IMG/VR virus record: IMGVR_UViG_3300033150_001569
Coordinates: 58,308 to 122,307 of that record
Length of the DNA: 64,000 nt
Origin: a virus
Reading direction: 5' to 3' (one strand)
Positions 51,430 through 59,681 of this stretch are shown piece after piece. The first letter of the stretch is position 1. Each line of letters starts with the position of its first letter. Both the position numbers and the translations under genes were made by a program. The notes under the pieces are model-generated. The model searched no databases. It worked only from the letters and a program-made list of their open reading frames with translations, and had not been told where the DNA came from.

Positions 51430-51984
51430 TTATACCAAAGAAATATCAGCTAATGGAATAGATATAGGTCTATCTCCACCTAACATATTAATTGTTCCTT
51501 TTACTAAATTTTTGTTTTTATCAATACTAATACATTTTCCATAAAATCCTGAAAAACAACCACTAATAATTATAAATTTTTTACCAACAAATTTTACATA
51601 TTTATCAATATGACAATTATTTATAGCATTAAATATTAATTCGATATCATCTTTATTAAGAAAATATAATTTTTTACTAGTTTCTGTTTTTAAAAATTTT
51701 ATTATATTACTACAATTATCTTTTAAAAATTCTATTCTAGGATCTAATTCATTTTCAAAATTCATAAATATATAATTATCATATAATGGTTTTTCAATTA
51801 CTATTTTATTTCCTTTTATTATTTCAGTTTCTTTTACTTTTGGTATCCATAAAAAAGAATTTAAATCAATATCATTAAAGTGATTTAAAATTATTTGTTT
51901 AATTTTTTCTTCACTTCTTTTAAAAATATATGCAATAGCATATTTTCTTTTTAAAATTTCATCAATTTTCATTGATAAATCCAT
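51430..51984 (-). CDS. NusG/RfaH-like transcription elongation factor (184 aa)
   Basis: Residues ~12-100 resemble the NGN domain (KYAIAYIFKRSEEKIKQIIL, FLWIPKVKETEIIKG, IEKPLYDNYIFMNFE, matching A.y....E..v...L.......f.P......G......pLFPgYvFv). Residues ~130-184 contain a KOW motif (KFIIISGCFSGFYGKCISID, then a GTINMLGG strand). NusG-type proteins ride on RNA polymerase and act as antiterminators. A phage copy may direct host polymerase through late operons. No clear ribosome site; Met5 is an alternative start. Confidence 0.7.
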   Translation of the reverse strand: MDLSMKIDEILKRKYAIAYIFKRSEEKIKQIILNHFNDIDLNSFLWIPKVKETEIIKGNKIVIEKPLYDNYIFMNFENELDPRIEFLKDNCSNIIKFLKTETSKKLYFLNKDDIELIFNAINNCHIDKYVKFVGKKFIIISGCFSGFYGKCISIDKNKNLVKGTINMLGGDRPISIPLADISLV

Positions 51985-52029
51985 TTTAAATTAAAATTAA
52001 AATTAACTTAGTACTAATTATAAAATTTA

Positions 52030-52371
52030 TTATTTACTTTTAACAGGATATCTCATTTTATTAATAACTGCTTTACTTACTACGTTCTGAAAATCATTAC
52101 CATTTATTTCTTCAATTCCTTCTGCTTTTAATTTTACATTATTATTACCATCTTTATCTTTTGAAAAATTTACTGTTACATTATTTGCATAACAAAAATC
52201 TATTGTATCAAGTAAACTTTTTGAAAAATTAATAGCAATTCTAAGATTTCTTTTTATTTCTGATGTAAATCGTGATTTAATTTTTTCTTTTTCTTCTTCA
52301 CTTAATTTATCTTCTTGATAATTACTTAATAAATCTTCTTTTTTAATATCATCCTTGATATTATTTGACAT
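52030..52371 (-). CDS. Hypothetical protein (113 aa)
   Basis: TGGAGG site before the start. An acidic N-terminal helix (EDKLSEEEKEKIKSRF) and a central helix pair (NLRIAINFSKSLLDTIDFCY) precede a strand (NVTVNFSKD) and a C-terminal helix. No family recognised. Lies downstream of SbcC and a small protein on the minus strand. Confidence 0.6.
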   Translation of the reverse strand: MSNNIKDDIKKEDLLSNYQEDKLSEEEKEKIKSRFTSEIKRNLRIAINFSKSLLDTIDFCYANNVTVNFSKDKDGNNNVKLKAEGIEEINGNDFQNVVSKAVINKMRYPVKSK

Positions 52372-52394
52372 TTAATCCTCCATACAATAATTTA

Positions 52395-52634
52395 TTATAA
52401 ATTTATTTTTATCTTTTTAGACATTTTATTCCATTTTTTATGAACACAATAATATAAATAATTTAATTTACTTTGATACTTGTTTGAATACATAATAAAA
52501 TATCCTTTCCCATTACATGCACTATGATTTTTTGCTAATAATGATAAATATTCTAATTTAATATTTTTAAGAAAATCACTAGTATTTAAATTATCTATAT
52601 TAATTTTTCTTTCATTATTTTCTTTTACATCCAT
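52395..52634 (-). CDS. Hypothetical small protein (79 aa)
   Basis: Overlaps the 3' end of the SbcC gene by 10 nt, so it is translated with it. Contains SLLAKNHSACNGKGYFIMYS and a basic C-terminus. No domain recognised. Possibly an SbcC-associated small protein by coupling only. Confidence 0.55.
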   Translation of the reverse strand: MDVKENNERKINIDNLNTSDFLKNIKLEYLSLLAKNHSACNGKGYFIMYSNKYQSKLNYLYYCVHKKWNKMSKKIKINL

Positions 52635-55099
52635 TTTATTTCACTCCTATCATCATATCTAGTAACTAATAGATTATCTACTATTGAATTTTTAACTTCT
52701 GGTAAATGGGATATTACAAATATTTGATTATAATTAAATATTTCTTTTAATTGGTTTACTGTAATATTAACTATTTCATTTAAATTTTTAGTATCTAATT
52801 GTGTATATGGTTCATCTAATATTAACATTCCTGTTTGTATTCCCTTTCTTTTTAATACTAAATTTGATAATGCTAATCTTACAGCAAATGTTATTAAAAC
52901 TTTTGCTCCTCCTGATAATAAATCAAAAGATAAACTTTTATCATTTTCATATATAATTATATCAAAATCTTCCTTTCTTTTCTTTTCTCTATCTGCTCCA
53001 CATTTTTTACAAATATGAGTTCTTTCTCCTTTTTCAAAAGGAGTATTACATACAGTACAATTATATTCCCAAACATTAGTTTCTTTATCTGGAGTAAATT
53101 CTATTTTTTTATTTGTTTTTAATTTTCTCAAAATTTCATTTGTTTCATCTTCTACTTCACCCATTGCGTTAAAAAGTTGTTCTTTAGGAATACCATTTTT
53201 TCCAAATATATATTTTACATAATTTAAATAATTTTCTTTCTTTTTTAATATTTTTATTGATTCATTTAATAATTTTATTTTATCTTGATTTTCCAAATAT
53301 ATTTTAACATCTTTTTCATAACCAGATTTTTCTTTATGAATTTCAATTAATTCATCATTAATAGATGTTTTATCATTAATTAATTTATCATAATATATTT
53401 TATTATCTTCAATATTTTTATTTAAATGTATTTGACAAAAATTTTGTAATTCAAGAATTAATTTAATACCTTTATCTATTCTAGAATTATAATTTTTAAT
53501 TTCATTTAATATTTCTTCTTCTGTTTTTTTAATATTAAATGATTCTATTTTTTCGTTAATTGCTTTAATTTCATAATTACATTTTTGTATATCAACTTCC
53601 TTTAAATTTTGTGCTTTAGCATTAGTTATTTTATATTCATAATTATCAATATCTTTAGAAATAATATTTATTTTTTCTGTTTCTATATTGCTATTTTTTA
53701 ATAAATGAATTTCTTGATTTATACTATTATTATTTTTAATTTTTTCTTTTAATGATAATAATTTATCACTAGAAATATTAATTTTAATATCATAATCTTT
53801 AATTTCTTCTGCCTTTTTCTGACCTTCTTTAACAATATAATTTAAAACATCATTTAAAATATCACCTATTTTATCTTTATTTTTTACTGCTGGACAATCA
53901 ATTTCAGCAATAGGACATTTTGCTTTTTTAATTAAATTTTTTATTTTATTATATTTATCTAATAATAAACCTTTTTCAGTTCTTATTTGTACTATTTTTT
54001 CAGATAATTTATTTCTTTCATTATCATATTTTTCATAATTACTTTCTGCTTCATTATCAATTTCGTTATCTAACTTTTCTATTTTAACTTTTATTTTTTC
54101 TTTTTCAATATTAATTAAATTTTCTTTTTCTTTAATTAAATTATTATATTTTTCTATTAATTCATTAACTAATTTTTCTCTTTCTATTTTTTCTTCTTCA
54201 ATTATTTTATTTTTTTCTTCTTCTTTTAATTTTAATTCAGTATTTAATTTTTCAATTTCTTTTTTATTTTCTTTAATATTATTTAATTCATTTTCTAAAG
54301 ATTTAATATTTTCTTTTAATTGATCAACTTGATTATTATAAAGTTCTATTTGTTTTTGTTTTTCAATTGCTTTGTTATGATTATCTATTATATTTTGTTG
54401 TTTTTTTAAATAATCATTTATTTTTTTAATATTTTTTTCAAGTCTTTTAATTTTATTATCACATAATTTAATATTTTCTTTATATGTATCTAAATCAATA
54501 TCAAAATCTTCTAATGCTTTTAATTTACCTGATATTTCATTTATTTCTTTATTAATATCTTTAATATTTTCTTTTGTATCATTTTCCCAATCAAACCATT
54601 TTGCATTTTCTAACCATTTTAATATTAATTCTTTTTTTTCACTAGAACGAGATTTTAATATTTGATCAATTTCACCTTGTTCAAAATAACTAGTAATAAT
54701 AAATGTTTGGAAATCAAATCCTATTATTTTATCTATTTCTTTTTGTAATTTTCCTTTATCAAAATCTTCATAACCTTTAACTTCAAAAATTGTATTTTTC
54801 TTTTTATTAGAACCTCTTGTAATAATTACTTCTACACCATTAAAATCCCAAACACCTTTAGTTATCATTGGTTTATCAGTTCGATTATTAATTAATGCTT
54901 GAGTATTAATAGTAGGATAACCATAAAGATTATAAATTATAGCTTTAATAAAAGCAGATTTATTAGATTCATTTGATCTCGAAGGTTCATTTGCCCATTG
55001 ACCTAAAATTCCAATTACATCTGTATTATTAGGTATTTCTATTCTATGTTTACCTATAAACATCATAAAATTTTCAATTTCAATAGATTTTAATATCAT
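52625..55099 (-). CDS. SbcC/Rad50-like ATPase, gp46-like (824 aa)
   Basis: Partner of the SbcD nuclease in DNA end processing and recombination. The N-terminal ATPase half has IEIENFMMFIGKHRIEI and a degenerate P-loop (RSNESNKSAFIKA, ~residues 41-53) lacking the usual GK glycine. A long coiled coil (~160-590) is interrupted near residue ~400 by CPIAEIDCP, a divergent zinc-hook position. The C-terminal half has a zinc ribbon (CTVCNTPF..CKKCG, ~690-715), the LSGGAKVLITF signature (~740), Walker B (GMLILDEPYTQLD) and a SHLPEV switch. It resembles T4 gp46 in role and length range. Confidence 0.92.
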   Translation of the reverse strand: MILKSIEIENFMMFIGKHRIEIPNNTDVIGILGQWANEPSRSNESNKSAFIKAIIYNLYGYPTINTQALINNRTDKPMITKGVWDFNGVEVIITRGSNKKKNTIFEVKGYEDFDKGKLQKEIDKIIGFDFQTFIITSYFEQGEIDQILKSRSSEKKELILKWLENAKWFDWENDTKENIKDINKEINEISGKLKALEDFDIDLDTYKENIKLCDNKIKRLEKNIKKINDYLKKQQNIIDNHNKAIEKQKQIELYNNQVDQLKENIKSLENELNNIKENKKEIEKLNTELKLKEEEKNKIIEEEKIEREKLVNELIEKYNNLIKEKENLINIEKEKIKVKIEKLDNEIDNEAESNYEKYDNERNKLSEKIVQIRTEKGLLLDKYNKIKNLIKKAKCPIAEIDCPAVKNKDKIGDILNDVLNYIVKEGQKKAEEIKDYDIKINISSDKLLSLKEKIKNNNSINQEIHLLKNSNIETEKINIISKDIDNYEYKITNAKAQNLKEVDIQKCNYEIKAINEKIESFNIKKTEEEILNEIKNYNSRIDKGIKLILELQNFCQIHLNKNIEDNKIYYDKLINDKTSINDELIEIHKEKSGYEKDVKIYLENQDKIKLLNESIKILKKKENYLNYVKYIFGKNGIPKEQLFNAMGEVEDETNEILRKLKTNKKIEFTPDKETNVWEYNCTVCNTPFEKGERTHICKKCGADREKKRKEDFDIIIYENDKSLSFDLLSGGAKVLITFAVRLALSNLVLKRKGIQTGMLILDEPYTQLDTKNLNEIVNITVNQLKEIFNYNQIFVISHLPEVKNSIVDNLLVTRYDDRSEIKWM

Positions 55100-55197
55100 T
55101 TAAATATTTCCATTAAAGTTATTAATATAATTAACCATCCAAAAGGATGACAAATTAATAAAATAATTAAAATTGTTAAAAAATCCAAAAATTTCAT
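55096..55197 (-). CDS. Single-span membrane micropeptide (33 aa)
   Basis: The ATG at 55197 directly follows the TAA of the outer-membrane-type gene, and its TGA overlaps the SbcC ATG (ATGA). The product is mostly one hydrophobic helix (LTILIILLICHPFGWLIILI). The exact packing between two genes and the overlap suggest it is translated. Function unknown. Confidence 0.5.
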   Translation of the reverse strand: MKFLDFLTILIILLICHPFGWLIILITLMEIFK

Positions 55198-55884
55198 TTA
55201 AATACTCAATACAATTGAATTTAAAATACTATAATCATATTTTTTCTTATAAACAGGAACTTTATTTTCATATCTATATATTAAAGATATTTTAAAATCT
55301 AATTTTTTAATTATATGAATTAATAAAGAAGGTGATATTTTTAATCTTATTCCTTTATCTGATAATTTTTTATACATTTTAAAATCAAATAATATTTTAA
55401 AATTATCAAAATAACTATAATCTAAATTAAAAAATCCCATTAATAAATTATTATAATTTCTTTTTTGTTGTTTAAATTGTTCAATTTCAAATATATAAGC
55501 AAATCCTGTTTCAAAAACACTATCAAAAGTAAAACCAAAAATAATTTTATCCCTATATTGAATATCTTTAAAATCATTCCTATAATATTCAAATCCTATT
55601 TCTGGATAATAAATTTTTGAAAATAATGGAGCATATTTTGCCATTATAGATAATTCATCAAAGAATTCTTTATCTTTTTCTTTAGTTAAAACAAATAAAT
55701 TTTCTATTTTAATTTTATTAAAATCTTTAATAATAAAATTATATTTTCCTTTTTCAGTAAGATTTATATTTTCAGTATTACCACCATTTATCATAAATCC
55801 TAATTCTGTTTTTGTTTCAATATTTTTATCTGCATTACAAATAAAAGAAAATAAAAACAAAAAGATTAAAATTAATTTTTTCAT
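55198..55884 (-). CDS. Signal-peptide outer-membrane barrel-like protein, DUF481-like (228 aa)
   Basis: A Sec signal (KKLILIFLFLFSFICNA, cleavage ~19) precedes a beta-rich protein of alternating amphipathic strands. The start of the mature part (ETKTELGFMINGGNTENINL) follows the DUF481/YdiY pattern (T.LG....GNT). Later strands include GFEYYRNDFKDIQYRDKIIF, FGFTFDSVFETGFAYIFEIE and FKISLIYRYE. About ten to twelve strands would fit a small outer-membrane barrel. Possible uses are receptor masking or envelope change during infection (inference). GAGGAATT site; single-gene spacing. Confidence 0.7.
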   Translation of the reverse strand: MKKLILIFLFLFSFICNADKNIETKTELGFMINGGNTENINLTEKGKYNFIIKDFNKIKIENLFVLTKEKDKEFFDELSIMAKYAPLFSKIYYPEIGFEYYRNDFKDIQYRDKIIFGFTFDSVFETGFAYIFEIEQFKQQKRNYNNLLMGFFNLDYSYFDNFKILFDFKMYKKLSDKGIRLKISPSLLIHIIKKLDFKISLIYRYENKVPVYKKKYDYSILNSIVLSI

Positions 55885-55890
55885 AATTCC

Positions 55891-56526
55891 TCATTTTAAA
55901 TTAAATTTATTATTTTCATCAAATATTTGATGATTAATTATTTTATATTTTTTAGCTTGATTTTCATCAAAATAAAAATCATGATCTTTTGCTTTTTCTA
56001 TTTTATTTTTCCACCAATTAAGTTTTTTATTACTTGATTTAGATATTATATTTTTAATAATATAATCATTTTCTAATTCTATTTCTAATGATCTTTGCAT
56101 TAAAGTTTCACGACTTAATCCTTCTTCATCTAGTGATATTTCATGTACTAAAAATTGAGTATTTTTAAATGCTGATCTTTTTTCTCCTTGGCAAAAAATT
56201 AAAAATCCTGCACTTTGACAACTATCAAAAGATATTGTATTAATATTACTATTTATTGTTTTTAATATATTAATAAAAATTAAACTTTCTTCAAAATCTC
56301 CACCATTTGATCTTATTAATAATGTTATTGGTTTATTATTTTCACTATCCATTTTTAACAAAGAAAATATTTGTGTTGTTAATCCACCGTTTTCAATATT
56401 ACCTATAGTTATAATTCTTTTTTTAAAATCTATACCATCTTTTAGTGATAATACATCAATTTCACTATCTAAATGACCAGATGTAATTATTTCATCAATA
56501 TTTTTTCTCTTAGCTTTTTTTTTCAT
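55891..56526 (-). CDS. ClpP-like serine protease (211 aa)
   Basis: ClpP/S14 fold with the full triad visible: Ser105 in DSCQSAGFLIF, His128 in FLVHEISLDEEG, and Asp181 or 183 in KDHDFYFDENQAKKYKI. The strand PITLLIRSNGGDFEESLIF corresponds to ClpP's I..yInSPGG....g. The N-terminal ~30 residues differ from host ClpP and lack a presequence. In some phages ClpP-like enzymes are prohead proteases; here the gene is among replication genes and overlaps the preceding gene by 4 nt (ATGA). Substrate unknown. Confidence 0.82.
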   Translation of the reverse strand: MKKKAKRKNIDEIITSGHLDSEIDVLSLKDGIDFKKRIITIGNIENGGLTTQIFSLLKMDSENNKPITLLIRSNGGDFEESLIFINILKTINSNINTISFDSCQSAGFLIFCQGEKRSAFKNTQFLVHEISLDEEGLSRETLMQRSLEIELENDYIIKNIISKSSNKKLNWWKNKIEKAKDHDFYFDENQAKKYKIINHQIFDENNKFNLK

Positions 56527-57116
56527 TTATTATCTTTATAATTATCCTGTATATTATGAGCAATATTTATAATTTCTTTTTTATCCTCTTCTTCTATAAA
56601 TTTTTTACTATTAACAAATTTAGTAACTAGTTCTTTAGGATTACTATTGACTTTAATTTCTTCATTTCTAACTGTTCTTTCTTTAACAAAAGAAGGATTG
56701 ATTGGTGTTACTTTATATGCTCCACAGCTTTCTAATTTAGCTCGTATTGCATCTTTATTAATATATTGATTATCTCCTTCATTTCCTTTAATATCAACCT
56801 TTATAATAGCGTTCCGACATATTTTCGGATCAATTAATTCTTCTAATTTTTTATTTCTTAATTCAGGATTCTTATTAAAATCAAAATTAAATTCTATATG
56901 TTTTCTATAATTAGTTTCATGAAAAGTTTCTTTAATCAAAACTTTATCTCTTGAAATATTTTTTTGTTTAGTTTCTTTTTTTGGTTCTGATTTTTTTACT
57001 ATCGGTTTAGATTCTGGTTTTTTAGTTTCTTTTAAACCTATATCAAAAACAGGAATTTCATCTTTAGGATTTATTTTTGGTTTATTTGTTATAAAATCAT
57101 TATCTATCAATCCCAT
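56523..57116 (-). CDS. Possible separate Mre11/SbcD capping domain (197 aa)
   Basis: Residues ~1-60 are a disordered Lys/Pro/Glu-rich linker. Residues ~65-175 (YRKHIEFNFDF, ICRNAIIKVDIKGNEGDNQY, IRAKLESCGAYKVTPI, TVRNEEIKVNSNPKELVTKF) have the order and style of the C-terminal capping domain of Mre11/SbcD: strand, R.....IV.V.IKG, helix-strand L...GA..V, then an S..E.L..Y helix. The SbcD-like nuclease (57731-58507) is only 258 residues and ends right after the phosphoesterase core, so this may be its missing part. Tentative. Confidence 0.5.
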   Translation of the reverse strand: MGLIDNDFITNKPKINPKDEIPVFDIGLKETKKPESKPIVKKSEPKKETKQKNISRDKVLIKETFHETNYRKHIEFNFDFNKNPELRNKKLEELIDPKICRNAIIKVDIKGNEGDNQYINKDAIRAKLESCGAYKVTPINPSFVKERTVRNEEIKVNSNPKELVTKFVNSKKFIEEEDKKEIINIAHNIQDNYKDNK

Positions 57117-57149
57117 TTAATTTCCTTTTATTCAAATCTATTTATGCTT

Positions 57150-57177
57150 AGTTTACCAGAAATATTAAAAATATCAA
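57150..57177 (-). promoter_or_regulatory. Sigma70-type promoter candidate (minus strand)
   Basis: On the minus strand TTGATA (57177-57172), 16-nt spacer, TAAACT (57155-57150), with TGG just before the -10. It lies in the 82-nt gap upstream of the gene starting at 57116 and could drive the capping-domain, ClpP, outer-membrane and SbcC genes. Confidence 0.5.
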
Positions 57178-57198
57178 GTAATAATTTAAAAATTTAAA

Positions 57199-57729
57199 TT
57201 ATTTTATAATTTGACAATTATTTAAGTCAAAAATTATTCCTTTTTCTGGTTTTTTTGCTAACTTATTGATAATAAAATACTTTTTATCTTTAATTAATAT
57301 ATATTCTTTTGATTTTTTGCTATCTGATAATAACCAATATTTAACTCTAATTTTATTTGATAATGAATCCAATGTTGATTGAATTCCTTGTTGAATAGAT
57401 GAAATAGGTTTACATTTCATTTCAATTACAGGAGGATTAGCATTAACAACTGGTATAATATTTTTAGATTTACCTCCTGAAAATGCCACAAATGCACCAG
57501 GAAGAAGAACACAAAGTTTAAACAATTTACGCATATCTTTTTCTCCATTTTCAATAAAAACAGCATATAAAGCAACACATAAAGACATAAGTACAACTGG
57601 AATTGAACATCCTATCATTGTTTTTATATTTAATTGATTAATATCTATTCCATTTTGATAAAGTTTAGCTATTGGAATAATACAAGCAGATAAAAATCCT
57701 ATTATAAATCTTTTTAACCAATTTTTCAT
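57199..57729 (-). CDS. Membrane protein with soluble C-terminus (176 aa)
   Basis: Two to three hydrophobic segments in the first ~85 residues (FIIGFLSACIIPIAKLY, MIGCSIPVVLMSLCVALYAV, LFKLCVLLPGAFVAFSG), then a soluble C-terminal region rich in Lys and short strands. The ATG at 57729 follows the SbcD stop; a TTG 12 nt upstream is an alternative. A holin-like function is conceivable from the segments but there is no supporting context. Sits between the SbcD nuclease and its possible capping domain. Confidence 0.6.
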   Translation of the reverse strand: MKNWLKRFIIGFLSACIIPIAKLYQNGIDINQLNIKTMIGCSIPVVLMSLCVALYAVFIENGEKDMRKLFKLCVLLPGAFVAFSGGKSKNIIPVVNANPPVIEMKCKPISSIQQGIQSTLDSLSNKIRVKYWLLSDSKKSKEYILIKDKKYFIINKLAKKPEKGIIFDLNNCQIIK

Positions 57730-57730
57730 A

Positions 57731-58507
57731 TTAAATATCAATCTCTAAAAATCCTTTTATATCATCTTTTTCAGAAAAAGAATGTTGATTAGTTGATCCA
57801 ACAACATAAATATTATTTTTAAAATCTTTTATTATTTGATGTGAATGATAATGTGCTAGATATATTGCATTAACTTTATGACTATTTTTTATTACATTAG
57901 GTAAATGAAATTTACCACCTTTAAAATTTTGTTGCTCACTTCCTAATTTAACATTACCAATAATATCTGTATGTGCAAAAGCAATTACAATATCTTCTTC
58001 ATTAACTGAATCAACTATTTGAGTACAAATTGTTTCAGCAAATTCATCAGTAGATTTATATTTTTCAATATTAATATGCGCTTTACTAATATGAGGGATT
58101 AAAATAAAATTTACTTTTTTATTTTTCTTATTAGCTTGATCATCATATAATTCAACTTTTCCAGCATTAAAATTTGTTATATTATAAATAAATTCTATAT
58201 TTTTAAATCCTACTTCTTCTAATAATGTTAATGCTCCAAAATCATTTTTCTTATTCTCTACATCATGATTTCCATTTAAAAATATACTTTTAAAATTACA
58301 ATCATTTAAAAATCTACATAATTTTAAAGCATATTTATAAGCATGTCGAGAAGGATTTGATGAATCAAATAAATCACCTAAATGAAGAAAATAATCTGCA
58401 TTAACTTTTTTAGCATATTTAGCTATATCAAGATTAATATTAAAATTTTCTTTTAATCTATTTTCATCTATGTCAATATGAGAATCAGTACATACTATTA
58501 ACTTCAT
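57731..58507 (-). CDS. SbcD/Mre11-like nuclease, gp47-like (258 aa)
   Basis: Calcineurin-like phosphoesterase motifs are complete: VCTDSHID (D8, H10), FLHLGDLFD (D45), LNGNHDVE (79-84), AFAHTDI and the YLAHYHSHQ histidines. The protein ends soon after the core (GSTNQHSF), so the capping domain found in E. coli SbcD and Mre11 is absent. A candidate for that domain is encoded at 56523-57116. Works with the SbcC-like ATPase in end resection and recombination-dependent replication. TAGGAG site. Confidence 0.92.
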   Translation of the reverse strand: MKLIVCTDSHIDIDENRLKENFNINLDIAKYAKKVNADYFLHLGDLFDSSNPSRHAYKYALKLCRFLNDCNFKSIFLNGNHDVENKKNDFGALTLLEEVGFKNIEFIYNITNFNAGKVELYDDQANKKNKKVNFILIPHISKAHINIEKYKSTDEFAETICTQIVDSVNEEDIVIAFAHTDIIGNVKLGSEQQNFKGGKFHLPNVIKNSHKVNAIYLAHYHSHQIIKDFKNNIYVVGSTNQHSFSEKDDIKGFLEIDI

Positions 58508-58519
58508 TTTAATCTCCTA

Positions 58520-58930
58520 TTATTTAATTGATAAAATATCATAATTATTATGATCTACAAAAAATATCCTATAAAATCTTTTTTTATTTTCTAATATTTT
58601 TCTATACCAAATATCAAACCAATAACCTTTATAAAAATTATAAGTAAATTTAATATCATGAATAATATTACGAATAGATAATTCTTTTTTAAATTTATTT
58701 TTATGAATATTTTCTAGATATTTTAATTTAATATTTTCATAAAAATTTGCTCTTAATAAAGGATCTTCAAAACAACATTTTATATATTCTTGTATATTCC
58801 AATAAGGATTACAAACACCTTGTGTAAGTACAAATTTTTTTTCTTTATATTTAACAATATCACCCAAATTTAATTTAAATATACTTTTAATTGCTAAATA
58901 ATATATTCGTAAATATATAAAAATTTTCAT
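58520..58930 (-). CDS. Hypothetical basic protein (136 aa)
   Basis: The ATG at 58930 overlaps the upstream stop (ATGA), which is preferred over an ATG further upstream. The N-terminal helix FIYLRIYYLAIKSIF is followed by LNLGDIVKYKEKKFVLTQGV, a GDIV.YK strand pair I associate with small conserved proteins in T4-like phages. Aromatic C-terminal half. Function unknown. Confidence 0.6.
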   Translation of the reverse strand: MKIFIYLRIYYLAIKSIFKLNLGDIVKYKEKKFVLTQGVCNPYWNIQEYIKCCFEDPLLRANFYENIKLKYLENIHKNKFKKELSIRNIIHDIKFTYNFYKGYWFDIWYRKILENKKRFYRIFFVDHNNYDILSIK

Positions 58931-59121
58931 GAATATATCTTCTTTCTTTTTTGAATTAATTCTATTCCTTTTTGTCCACATTTAGGACATTCAATTAATT
59001 CAGGTGTGTCTTCTGCTTTTTTTATATCAACATTAGGATCATTAAAAATTTCACTACAATGAGTGCATTTAAATTTGTAATAAACACCTTTAGAAAATAA
59101 TCTTCTATATTTTATTCCCAT
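58927..59121 (-). CDS. Small zinc-ribbon protein (64 aa)
   Basis: Two CxxC pairs (CTHCSEIF and CPKCGQKG) ~25 residues apart form a zinc ribbon like those of FmdB-type or DNA/RNA-associated small proteins. A basic C-terminus (QKRKKIYS). Starts 3 nt after the neighbouring zinc-ribbon gene and overlaps the next by 4 nt. Confidence 0.7.
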   Translation of the reverse strand: MGIKYRRLFSKGVYYKFKCTHCSEIFNDPNVDIKKAEDTPELIECPKCGQKGIELIQKRKKIYS

Positions 59122-59124
59122 AAT

Positions 59125-59298
59125 TTATCCTTTTTCATTTTCTATTTTATCAACAACTTTATGTTGTAAATTATCTTTCCAAGATTTTTTATCTTTTAAT
59201 TTTATATTATTTGATTCACAATTTATACATTTTTCGATATTAGATAAAACAGAATTAAATTCAATTCCACAATTATTACATTTAAAAATAAATTTCAT
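59125..59298 (-). CDS. Small zinc-ribbon protein (57 aa)
   Basis: ATG at 59298 with an AAGGAG site 7 nt upstream; ends in TAA at 59125, 3 nt before the next start. Encodes FIFKCNNCGIEFNSV and CINCES, two CxxC pairs, then a basic helix (KLKDKKSWKDNLQHKVVDKI). Second of two adjacent zinc-ribbon genes; they may act together. Confidence 0.7.
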   Translation of the reverse strand: MKFIFKCNNCGIEFNSVLSNIEKCINCESNNIKLKDKKSWKDNLQHKVVDKIENEKG

Positions 59299-59309
59299 TT
59301 TATTTCTCC

Positions 59310-59681
59310 TTACTCTCTAGTCATTATTCTTTTACCTGTTATTTTTCTAGGTTTAATAATAACTGTCTCTAATTCTTTTGATAATTTATTGTTATTTTTT
59401 TCTATATATTCTTTTATTGCTTTTAATAATTCAGTACTAGTATCAATATTTGGATTTGATATTTTATGTTCAAATTTATTTATTTGTTTAATATGAGCTT
59501 TTAAAGCATCTTCTACACCCATTTTTATATTATATGCCATATAATAACTTAATTTTACCAATCCACATAAAAGAAGAAAAATTATTCCTAGTGAAATAAT
59601 AAGTTTAAAAACTTTATTAAATAAAAATGAAATAATTTTATTTAAAGTAAATATTTGATGAGTTTGATTATTATCAGACAT
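59310..59681 (-). CDS. Single-span membrane protein (123 aa)
   Basis: One strong transmembrane helix (~24-50, VFKLIISLGIIFLLLCGLVK), then a helical C-terminal domain (DALKAHIKQINKFEHKI, LLKAIKEYIEKNNNKLSKEL) ending in basic residues. The start overlaps the kinase gene by 8 nt. Function unknown. Confidence 0.6.
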   Translation of the reverse strand: MSDNNQTHQIFTLNKIISFLFNKVFKLIISLGIIFLLLCGLVKLSYYMAYNIKMGVEDALKAHIKQINKFEHKISNPNIDTSTELLKAIKEYIEKNNNKLSKELETVIIKPRKITGKRIMTRE

